From Desulfobacteraceae bacterium (GTDB lineage Bacteria; Desulfobacterota; Desulfobacteria; Desulfobacterales; Desulfosalsimonadaceae), in assembly GCA_003551985.1 (NCBI GenBank), contig PUOB01000206.1:1-6022 (forward strand): DNA of 6,022 nucleotides, given 5' to 3'. Within the stretch, counting starts at the first letter, position 1. Every line of letters begins with the position of its first letter. The translations under genes were made by a program, and so were the position numbers. Below, piece by piece: positions 1 through 5,750 of the stretch. The notes beneath the pieces are model-generated. The model searched no databases. It worked only from the letters and a program-made list of their open reading frames with translations, and had not been told where the DNA came from.

Positions 1-775
1 AGAAATCCTCCCTTTCCTTTTGTTCTTCAAGTATCAACAAAAACACATCGAAAACATCCTGGTCGAAAGACCGGTTGTTTTCCTCCCGGACCATCCTTCG
101 GGTGACTTCGATTTCTTCGGGCGTAAGCTGCCAGAGGCGCTGCAAATCCGCATCGATAGAATCGGCAGCGGCTTCCTCCCCGTCAGCGGGGACATCGGAC
201 ACCGCTTGAGATTCCGCCGGCGATTCCCGCCCGACCTTTAAATCGTCGAGATCCAGCAGAGGCTCATTTTCCCACAAGGTGTCATTTACGGTATATTTGA
301 TTTGCCCGAGGCGGGCTTCCCACATATCCGTTACGATATCGCCTTCCGTGTTGTCCTCCATCAGGCTGCGGCGGCTGACGATATCCACAAACCGGCGCAA
401 TTCATCCCGCCCGACGCCGTCGGAAAAAACCAGGTATTCGATGCCGTCCCGGAAACACTTGTACGCCAGCTCCTTGTGAAACTGGTCTTTGCGGGATAAT
501 GTCCGGCCCCTGTAATGGATGTGCGATTTTTCGATGCCGACAACGAAATTGCCGTAACGACCAATGAATGAAGCCAGCGTTTCATGTGCCTCTTCAATGG
601 AACGTTTGGCTATGGCATGGTTTTCGGGGTAAAAGGATATATTTCGAATGGCATGAACCAGTTTGCCTGCAACCTGCTCGGCATCACGCAGTTCATAGGC
701 CGGCACCCCCCCCTGGCTTTCGAGATTTTCTTTACTTAAAGGGCGGGGGGCGTTTATCATATCATATGAACTCAT
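1..775 (-). CDS. Partial conserved protein with N-terminal domain of the HEAT-repeat-protein type; C-terminus beyond the left edge
   Basis: Reading the minus strand from the ATG at 775 gives 258 codons with no stop, so the gene continues past base 1. The product is soluble, with no signal peptide or membrane segment. Residues about 32-125 contain the pattern LVHAIRNISFYPENHAIAKR, then a G-N-F-V-V-G-I-E strand, a short H-Y-R-G turn, and a helix leading to RDGIEYLVFSDGV and DELRRFVDIV. From memory this matches the N-terminal domain of many deltaproteobacterial proteins annotated as HEAT-repeat proteins (a 'YP-x-H' motif, then 'DGI..L.F..G....EL..F'). A segment with EGDIVTDMWEARLGQIKY follows, then an acidic, probably disordered linker (about residues 185-220) and another charged helical region. 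The biochemical role is unknown. The start is uncertain. No Shine-Dalgarno lies before 775, and the frame stays open upstream to an ATG at 925, which would add 50 residues. An 8-G tract lies in codons 21-24. Confidence 0.8.
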   Translation of the reverse strand, partial: MSSYDMINAPRPLSKENLESQGGVPAYELRDAEQVAGKLVHAIRNISFYPENHAIAKRSIEEAHETLASFIGRYGNFVVGIEKSHIHYRGRTLSRKDQFHKELAYKCFRDGIEYLVFSDGVGRDELRRFVDIVSRRSLMEDNTEGDIVTDMWEARLGQIKYTVNDTLWENEPLLDLDDLKVGRESPAESQAVSDVPADGEEAAADSIDADLQRLWQLTPEEIEVTRRMVREENNRSFDQDVFDVFLLILEEQKEREDF

Positions 776-1041
776 GTGGACAAAAATGACTGCATAGTAA
801 AAGTTGCGTTTGGACGGCAACGTAATCACGCCATGGCGCGGCAGGATCAAGGCTTGTGAAATCCCGAAGAACCCGGTGAATTTCCTCGCCGACGCTGAAA
901 ATCCGTTACGTATGGCAAGCGCCATGACCAGCGCGCTTACTTATCACTACCAAAAACGAACGGAAATATAAATAACTATTGTCTTTGCGGCCTAAAAAAT
1001 GGAAAAATACGGGAAACTGATAGTCTCTTTAAAGGCTGACC
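776..1041. promoter_or_regulatory. Divergent intergenic region between the left-edge gene and the MipA-like gene
   Basis: This 266-base stretch separates two divergent genes and should hold both promoters. For the rightward gene the best -10-like box is TATAAA at 967-972 in an A/T-rich patch, but no good -35 box sits at the right distance. For the leftward gene, TTGTCC (minus strand, 783-778) and TATGAT (761-756) are 16 bases apart. That pair would place transcription start downstream of the ATG at 775, so either it is not used or the true start lies further in. Positions 776-925 are also an open continuation of the leftward frame. I see no strong operator dyad or terminator here. Confidence 0.35.
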
Positions 1042-1908
1042 ATGCCGTTTACCATGCTTAAAACGATTTTTTGGCTCATTTTTACGGCTTTGCTTCTGCC
1101 TTTTGCCGCCACGCTGGATGCAGCGGCCATGGAAAAAGAACTGCCGCTTTGGGAGCTTGGGATAGGTGCCGCCCCGCTCACCATGCCGTCTTACCGCGGG
1201 TCGAAAAACCAGGCATTTTTCCCCATTCCAATGCCCTACATCGAATACAGGGGCGATTTTCTTCGGATTGATCGCGAGGGGATCCGGGGCCTGCTGTATG
1301 ACACCGATCGTTTCAGGCTTGACTTCAGCGGCGACGGCGCCCTCCCCGCCGCCACCGACGAAGACGGCCCCCGCCGGGGAATGCCGGACCTTGATTCTGT
1401 TCTGGAGTTCGGCCCGTCCGTAAATTTCATTTTTCATGAAAGCCCGGATGCCAGGCTGCGACTGCGCGTACCGGTACGCGCAGCCATGGCCTTCGATTTC
1501 AGCTCCCTGTCCCATGCCGGGTGGAAGGCGCACCCGCACATAAGCGTTGATTTCAGAAAAGCCGTCCGGGGCTGGAATACCGGGGCATCCATCGGCCCCC
1601 TGTTCGCCGACAGTAAGTACCATGCATTCTACTATGATGTGAAAGACCGTTATGCCGAGCCTGAATTCAGGGAAGCATATCAATCCGGCGGGGGATACAG
1701 CGGCACATCCCTTATGGTTACCGCCAGTCGACGGTTCAAGCATACCTGGGCAGGCCTGTTTGTTCGCTATGACAATCTCGACGGAGCGGCCTTTGTCGAC
1801 AGCCCCCTGGTGAAAACCCGGCATGCCTTTATGGCAGGGTTCGGTATCGCGTATATATTCAAAATATCGGAAACGAAAGTGCCGGCAACGCGCGACGATT
1901 TTTATTGA
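1042..1908 (+). CDS. MipA/OmpV family outer-membrane protein
   Basis: This 288-residue protein begins with a signal peptide: lysine at residue 7, a hydrophobic core at about residues 8-25, and an Ala-rich cleavage region near 27-29. The mature part follows the MipA/OmpV pattern in order: LGIGAAPLTMPSYRGSKNQ, then PMPYIEYRGDFLRIDREGIR, then RRGMPDLDSVLEFGPSV, then a GASIGPLFADSKYHAFYYDV strand pair, then GGGYSGTSL, and near the C-terminus FVRYDNLDGAAFVDSPLV and a last strand GIAYIF. Alternating polar and hydrophobic segments fit a small beta-barrel. In E. coli, MipA binds the lytic transglycosylase MltA and the synthase PBP1B. OmpV relatives are immunogenic porin-like proteins, and the substrate of this one cannot be told. 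The start at 1042 is supported by AAAGG at 1031-1035, six bases upstream; the ATG at 1054 is an alternative. It is followed by its own 105-base gap, so it is probably monocistronic. Confidence 0.9.
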   Translation: MPFTMLKTIFWLIFTALLLPFAATLDAAAMEKELPLWELGIGAAPLTMPSYRGSKNQAFFPIPMPYIEYRGDFLRIDREGIRGLLYDTDRFRLDFSGDGALPAATDEDGPRRGMPDLDSVLEFGPSVNFIFHESPDARLRLRVPVRAAMAFDFSSLSHAGWKAHPHISVDFRKAVRGWNTGASIGPLFADSKYHAFYYDVKDRYAEPEFREAYQSGGGYSGTSLMVTASRRFKHTWAGLFVRYDNLDGAAFVDSPLVKTRHAFMAGFGIAYIFKISETKVPATRDDFY

Positions 1909-1941
1909 TTTCGGCGCACTCAATGCAAAAAATACAAAAGA

Positions 1942-1969
1942 TTGCGCTTTGGGCACCGATTATGATAAT
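1942..1969 (+). promoter_or_regulatory. Candidate sigma70 promoter for the EndoQ-helicase gene
   Basis: TTGCGC at 1942-1947 and GATAAT at 1964-1969 are separated by 16 bases. This is a reasonable sigma70-type pair about 45 bases upstream of the ATG at 2014. The region lies just after the MipA-like stop codon, and no terminator-like hairpin with a T-run lies between, so read-through is also possible. The call is from consensus match only. Confidence 0.4.
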
Positions 1970-2013
1970 TGTATGGACGGAACGTTTTACGAGACTATCA
2001 ATGCTTGACGCCA

Positions 2014-4314
2014 ATGAAATTTATAGCCGACCTCCACATCCATTCCAGGTTTTCCAGGGCCACGGCCAGGAACCTGGACCCTGAAAATATCTACATGGCC
2101 GCCCGGAAAAAAGGCATCACGGTGGTCGGCACCGGCGATTTCACCCATCCCGGGTGGTTTGCCGAGCTCACCGACAAGCTGGTCCGGGCCGAACAAGGGC
2201 TGTTCAAGCTCAAAGACGACCTTGAAGCCGCGTGCGAATCACAGCTGAACATACCCGTCGGGCGGCCGGTGAGATTCATGCTGAGCACGGAGATCAGCAA
2301 TATTTACAAGAAAGACGGGGCCACCCGGAAACTTCACCACCTTGTATTCTTTTCACGCTTTTCCGACGTGGAGCGATTCAATGCCCGCCTGTCAGACATC
2401 GGCAACCTCAAGTCCGACGGACGGCCCATCCTGGGGCTTGACTCCCGGAACCTGCTTGAAATCGCCCTGGAAACCGCTCCCGACGCCTTTCTCATCCCGG
2501 CCCACATCTGGACCCCCTGGTTTTCCCTGTACGGCTATAAATCCGGCTTTGACAGCATCAAGGAATGCTTCGACGATCTGTCGGACCATATTTTTGCCGC
2601 GGAAACCGGCCTTTCCTCCGATCCGCCAATGAACTGGCGGGTTCCCGACCTCGACGGCATCACCCTGGTTTCCAACTCCGACGCCCATTCACCGGCCAAC
2701 CTGGGACGGGAAGCCAACCTTTTCAACACGGCGCTTTCATACGACGCCATTCATCAGGCAATGAAAACCGGGGACCCGGCCCGGTTCCTGGGCACGGTGG
2801 AATTTTTCCCCGAGGAGGGCAAGTACCACCAGGACGGCCACCGCAAATGCGGCGTGAATTATCACCCCCGGCAAACCCTTGCCGACAATGCCATATGCCC
2901 GGTTTGCGGCCAGCAGCTGACCCTGGGGGTCCTCCACCGGGTCGAGGCGCTCGCCGGACGGCCCGAAGGGGAAAAACCGGCGCTGACCCACCCTTTTTAC
3001 AGCCTGATACCATTTGCGGAAATCCTCTCCGAATTGCTGAACGTGGGACCCAAAACCAAAAAAGTCCTGTCCGCCTATGAAAAAGCCGTTGAAATGCTCG
3101 GCCCGGAATTGGATATCCTGCTTCATTCACCGAAAGACGCACTGGCCGATACGGGGATCGTGCTCCTGGACGAAGCCATTTCCCGAATGCGGGAAGGCCG
3201 GGTGCACCTCGCCCCCGGCTACGACGGCCAATACGGGCGCGTCACGGTATTTACGCCGGAAGAACGCGACCGCTTTATCGGACAAAAAAAACTTTTTCCC
3301 GGGGGGACGCCAAACGTTCCCCCGGCAAAAAGCGGGCGCCTGAAAACAGAAGGCCCCGGGATCAGCAAGAAAAAAAATGCCGTAAAGCCCCCCTCTGAAA
3401 CCGGCAATCTCTTTCAAAAAACAGGCGGCTGGAATGATACACCGGGGGAAAGCGGTGCCGATGATATCCTGGCCGGATTAAACGATGCCCAGAAAAAGGC
3501 GGTCACCCACCCCGGCGGTCCGATACTCATCGTTGCCGGGCCGGGCACCGGAAAGACCCGGACCCTGACATGCCGGATTGCCTATCTGCTTCAAAACCGT
3601 ATCGCCTGCGCCGATAACATCCTGGCCGTTACATTCACCAACAAGGCCGCCATGGAAATGGCGGGACGGCTGGAAAAAATGCTCGGGAAAAACGCCGCCC
3701 TGCCCTGCGTAAAGACATTCCATGCATTGGGCTTGTCCATGTTGAAGGACATTGAAAACACCCATGACTACGGGATTGTAGACGATATCGACCGCCGCGC
3801 CTTCGTCGGGGAGGCCATTCACCGGATCAGCACGGGGAAAAATAACGCCCTGAAAAACATAGACGAGGTCGCCGGATGCATAGCGGCCGCAAAACAAAAA
3901 CTGCTGCTGCCCGAAGACGATCTCGGGACGGTTTCAGGCCGTATCCCCCCCGAAGCGCTTTCGGTCGTCTACTCAGTATACCGGGACCTCCTGAAAGCAT
4001 CCAAACAATACGACTATGACGACCTGGTATCGAGAACGGCCCTGCACCTGCAGGCCTCCCCCGATATTCAACGGCGGTACAGGGAGATGTTCCCCCGCGT
4101 TTTTATCGATGAATACCAGGACCTCAATTACGCCCAGTATCGTCTTGCCCGGCTGCTCGCCCCGGAAGACGGCCATATATGCGTCATCGGAGATCCCGAC
4201 CAGTCCATATACGGTTTTACAGGCGCCGATGCCGCTTTTTTTCAGCGCTTCATAGACGACTACCCGTCCGCGTCCGTCATACGCCTGAACCGAAATTACC
4301 GGTCATTTTTATAA
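2014..4314 (+). CDS. Endonuclease Q-type PHP domain fused to UvrD/Rep helicase, truncated within the helicase
   Basis: The 766-residue frame has two modules. Residues 1 to about 430 match Endonuclease Q: a PHP domain with DLHIHS (H8, H10), GTGDFTHPGW (D42, H45), STEIS (E93), IPAHIWTPW (H164), AETGLSSDPP (E197) and SNSDAHSP (D223, H225), giving a full metal-site set. A zinc-binding segment (C279, C295, C298) and a helical segment with LLNVGPKTKKVL follow. EndoQ cleaves 5' of deaminated bases. A low-complexity linker (about 429-487), preceded by QKKLF, leads to a superfamily 1 helicase: Q493, Walker A AGPGTGKT (508-515), motif Ia VTFTNKAA, KTFHALG, Walker B VFIDEYQD (696-703), GDPDQSIYGF (726-735) and RLNRNYRS (757-764). 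The frame ends two codons later at TAA (4312-4314), so motifs V and VI are lost to another frame. ATG 2014 is chosen because it starts the PHP strand; no Shine-Dalgarno is visible, and a TTG at 1969 is in frame. ATP-driven unwinding is unlikely, but the nuclease half looks intact. Confidence 0.88.
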   Translation: MKFIADLHIHSRFSRATARNLDPENIYMAARKKGITVVGTGDFTHPGWFAELTDKLVRAEQGLFKLKDDLEAACESQLNIPVGRPVRFMLSTEISNIYKKDGATRKLHHLVFFSRFSDVERFNARLSDIGNLKSDGRPILGLDSRNLLEIALETAPDAFLIPAHIWTPWFSLYGYKSGFDSIKECFDDLSDHIFAAETGLSSDPPMNWRVPDLDGITLVSNSDAHSPANLGREANLFNTALSYDAIHQAMKTGDPARFLGTVEFFPEEGKYHQDGHRKCGVNYHPRQTLADNAICPVCGQQLTLGVLHRVEALAGRPEGEKPALTHPFYSLIPFAEILSELLNVGPKTKKVLSAYEKAVEMLGPELDILLHSPKDALADTGIVLLDEAISRMREGRVHLAPGYDGQYGRVTVFTPEERDRFIGQKKLFPGGTPNVPPAKSGRLKTEGPGISKKKNAVKPPSETGNLFQKTGGWNDTPGESGADDILAGLNDAQKKAVTHPGGPILIVAGPGTGKTRTLTCRIAYLLQNRIACADNILAVTFTNKAAMEMAGRLEKMLGKNAALPCVKTFHALGLSMLKDIENTHDYGIVDDIDRRAFVGEAIHRISTGKNNALKNIDEVAGCIAAAKQKLLLPEDDLGTVSGRIPPEALSVVYSVYRDLLKASKQYDYDDLVSRTALHLQASPDIQRRYREMFPRVFIDEYQDLNYAQYRLARLLAPEDGHICVIGDPDQSIYGFTGADAAFFQRFIDDYPSASVIRLNRNYRSFL

Positions 4315-4592
4315 CCGGATGCGAAAACGGCCTGGTGCCTTTTCATTACCGGCGCACGGGCGTCGATATGACGGACCTGGCGGAAGAACGGCGGCTCTTT
4401 TACGTGGCGCTGACCCGCGCGGAGAAACGGATTTATATCAGTTGCACTGAAAGCCGGACGATTTACGGAAAGACGGAGAACCTCGCCCCGTCCCCCTATC
4501 TATCCGAAATAAACGACCTGCTGCAGGAAATATCCCCCGAGGCCCCCCCCCGCCCCAAATCAAGGCAGGTGCAACTGACCCTGTTTTCATGA
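4293..4592 (+). pseudogene. Detached C-terminal remnant of the UvrD-type helicase
   Basis: In the frame offset by -1 from the upstream gene, 99 residues to the TGA at 4590-4592 are clearly the end of the same helicase. They start with PVIFITGCENGLVPF (motif V region), then DLAEERRLFYVALTRAEKR (motif VI, with the arginine of LTRA), and end in QLTLFS. The normal sequence before PVIFI in this family is a T-x-H-x-x-KGLEF/W segment; here it is replaced by codons of the NYR motif. About a helicase sub-domain's worth of sequence (the 2B region and part of 2A) is therefore absent, not merely shifted. The fragment has no credible start codon or ribosome-binding site near 4293 and is probably untranslated, or translated only from an internal site. 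QLTLF at 4572-4586 fits the QL[S/D]LF beta-clamp-binding consensus. Confidence 0.85.
4299..4305 (+). other. Inferred deletion junction with 7-base microhomology (CCGGTCA)
   Basis: At this point the upstream frame reads AAT TAC CGG TCA (NYRS) while the downstream frame reads CCG GTC ATT TTT (PVIF). The ancestral helicase would have carried CCGGTCA at both places, once in NYRS and once at the start of PVIFI after KGLEF. Recombination or slippage between the two copies would give this junction and delete everything between, by a length that is not a multiple of three. The shared bases are seen; the ancestral copies are inferred from the family's usual motif order. Confidence 0.6.
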
Positions 4593-4628
4593 AACCCGAA
4601 CAAAAGACGTAAAAGCGCATTTTCCCGG

Positions 4629-4657
4629 TTGAATATTTAAGCCGATTTTGCCAATAT
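4629..4657 (+). promoter_or_regulatory. Weak candidate promoter for the phosphatase gene
   Basis: TTGAAT at 4629-4634 and CAATAT at 4652-4657 are 17 bases apart, in an A/T-rich patch of the 115-base gap between the helicase remnant and the phosphatase start. The -10 match is only partial. The gap has no obvious terminator hairpin, so co-transcription from upstream is equally possible. Confidence 0.22.
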
Positions 4658-4707
4658 ACCCTGTGGCGCAAAAAAGCGATAGTGGACACAAAAAGGAAAT
4701 CAGGCGG

Positions 4708-5454
4708 ATGGAATGCCATACATTCAGTGCGATGATGATCGGGCCCCGCAATACGCAGGAGGATGCCATAACGGACGGGAAAACCGTATTCCAGGCGGAT
4801 CTGCTCACCCGGAAAAACGCCTCCTTGTCCGGCAATATCATGCTGGCGGTCTGTGACGGTATGGGAGGGCACGAGGGGGGAGAAACCGCCGCCATGTTCG
4901 TGTGTGAAAAACTGACCCGCATCAACCGGGAAAACGTTTCAATTCCCCACATCCTCGAATCCCTTGCCAGGATCCAGCATGAGACCTATTTTACGCTGCC
5001 GAAACGGAGCGGCACAACCGTGGCCGGGGTGCTGGCGGGCAACGGCAGCGTTATCGCATTCAATGCCGGCGACAGTCGTATATACAGATTGACACGCGAC
5101 AGCATCGCGTATATCTCCCATGATCATTCCCTGGTACAGGAAATGATCGATCAGGCGATTATAAAACAACAGGGGTCGAATAACCATCCCCTTCAAAATG
5201 TCATTGACATGGGCATCGGGCCGGCATTTCAAAGCACTTGGAATATAAGTAAAATTCATGCTTACGAAACAAAACTGGAACTTCCGGCCTATTACCTGTT
5301 ATGCACCGATGGATTGACCGGAACGATAGATGAGAAAGAAATTTTTGATCTGCTCATGCCGGATCCGATAGCAAACGGCCCCCGGCTTTACAATACCCTG
5401 AAACAAAGACCGCTTCGGGACAACACCAGCTTCGTTATTGCTGAAATCCGGTGA
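4708..5454 (+). CDS. PP2C-family protein serine/threonine phosphatase
   Basis: A 248-residue cytoplasmic protein comprising a single PP2C domain of the usual bacterial length. Signature motifs run in order: RNTQEDA (14-20, metal ligand D19), VCDGMGGHEGGE (48-59, D50 and G51), SGTT (101-104), NAGDSRIY (119-126), SHDHS (137-141), LCTDGL (198-203, D201) and RDNTS (237-241, D238). All expected metal-coordinating aspartates are present, so it should be an active Mn/Mg-dependent phosphatase acting on phospho-Ser/Thr. There is no membrane segment or extra domain. ATG 4708 is preferred: it begins just before the first PP2C strand and has AAGGA about ten bases upstream. A TTG at 4648 would add 20 residues without family support. 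The kinase gene beginning 296 bases downstream is the likely opposing partner, as in many bacterial PP2C/Ser-Thr-kinase pairs. Confidence 0.93.
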   Translation: MECHTFSAMMIGPRNTQEDAITDGKTVFQADLLTRKNASLSGNIMLAVCDGMGGHEGGETAAMFVCEKLTRINRENVSIPHILESLARIQHETYFTLPKRSGTTVAGVLAGNGSVIAFNAGDSRIYRLTRDSIAYISHDHSLVQEMIDQAIIKQQGSNNHPLQNVIDMGIGPAFQSTWNISKIHAYETKLELPAYYLLCTDGLTGTIDEKEIFDLLMPDPIANGPRLYNTLKQRPLRDNTSFVIAEIR

Positions 5455-5482
5455 TGTTTCTCCCCACCGGACAGTCTACCCG

Positions 5483-5506
5483 ATATGACCCGGAATATGA
5501 CCCGGA
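5483..5506 (+). repeat. Perfect 12-bp tandem duplication
   Basis: ATATGACCCGGA occurs twice back to back (5483-5494 and 5495-5506), just after the phosphatase stop and eight bases before the large inverted-repeat element. It could be a slippage duplication or a paired protein-binding site, since 12 bp is close to one helical turn. Confidence 0.8.
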
Positions 5507-5550
5507 AGAGGTTCGGTTTCATTCAGGCGACCGCCCGGTACCGCCTGTAG

Positions 5551-5570
5551 GGGCGAAAAATCTTTCGCCC
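5551..5570. repeat. 8-bp perfect hairpin GGGCGAAA/TTTCGCCC
   Basis: The arms 5551-5558 and 5563-5570 are perfectly complementary around a four-base loop (AATC). The motif GTAGGGGCGAAAAAT with its complement resembles, from memory, a palindrome found dispersed in many deltaproteobacterial intergenic regions. Confidence 0.7.
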
Positions 5571-5617
5571 GGCGTCCGGTACCCGCCCGATGTTGCTCAC
5601 GGGCGGCACCGGACGCC
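5571..5617. repeat. 17-bp GC-rich stem-loop
   Basis: GGCGTCCGGT (5571-5580) pairs with ACCGGACGCC (5608-5617), and CCGCCCG (5583-5589) with CGGGCGG (5600-5606). The loop is ten bases (5590-5599), and the small internal loop is A5581 and C5582 opposite C5607. This is the strongest secondary structure in the window. With no downstream T-run it is not a typical intrinsic terminator, but it could block exonucleases or impede read-through. Confidence 0.75.
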
Positions 5618-5750
5618 CGCCTATGAAACCGGTCATTTGTATAAGGTCAAAACCGGCGTCGATAGATAAAGGTGCAGACAAGCGACCTATGGCCTTGCCG
5701 TTTATTCGTGGCCAAACGAAAACGATGCATTGGACAACAGAGCACCCCGG

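Larger units (their letters stand above)
5514..5631. repeat. Nested inverted-repeat element predicted to fold as a three-way junction
   Basis: The outer arms pair over 14 base pairs: 5514-5522 with 5623-5631 (CGGTTTCAT/ATGAAACCG) and 5525-5529 with 5618-5622 (AGGCG/CGCCT), with a two-base bulge at 5523-5524. They enclose two contiguous hairpins (5551-5570 and 5571-5617), and the second abuts the right outer arm without a gap. The left outer arm can alternatively pair CAGGCG 5524-5529 with CGCCTG 5542-5547, giving a competing fold. There is no T-run, so it is not a classic terminator. It could be a dispersed palindromic (REP/MITE-like) element, a processing or mRNA-stability element between phosphatase and kinase, or a structured RNA. 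The pairings are seen; the role is inferred. Confidence 0.6.

Noticed and set aside
976..1956. Long minus-strand open frame of 326 codons
   Set aside because: It lies antisense to the MipA/OmpV gene, shows no recognisable domain, runs across the intergenic DNA on both sides, and is explained by codon bias of the plus-strand gene.
1973..2008. 11-codon leader-like frame before the EndoQ-helicase gene
   Set aside because: No ribosome-binding site, no attenuator hairpin and no biased codons; probably chance.
1969..2013. TTG start for the EndoQ-helicase gene
   Set aside because: The 15 extra residues precede the usual N-terminal PHP strand, and the TTG overlaps a plausible -10 box; ATG 2014 fits the family start.
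2723..3142. Minus-strand frames of 129-139 codons inside the EndoQ region
   Set aside because: They are antisense to the zinc-binding part of EndoQ; composition is rich in Gly, Pro and Arg, as expected from complement of GC-rich codons, with no family match.
3478..3897. Minus-strand frame of 139 codons opposite Walker A
   Set aside because: It is antisense to strongly conserved helicase motifs and has no recognisable domain.
4303..4314. Programmed -1 frameshift at the T5 run joining the two helicase pieces
   Set aside because: The heptamer A TTT TTA is not a proper X XXY YYZ slippery site, and even a frameshift would leave the region between NYRS and motif V missing.
4541..4556. C-rich run in the helicase remnant as a phase-variation tract
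   Set aside because: It lies downstream of the break in an already inactive reading frame, so slippage there would not switch the product.
5551..5617. Intrinsic terminator after the phosphatase gene
   Set aside because: Neither hairpin is followed by a T-run on either strand, so a Rho-independent terminator is not supported.
5451..5669. 72-codon frame overlapping the phosphatase stop
   Set aside because: Despite the overlapping start it runs through the tandem repeat and palindromic element, has repeat-derived residues and matches nothing I know.
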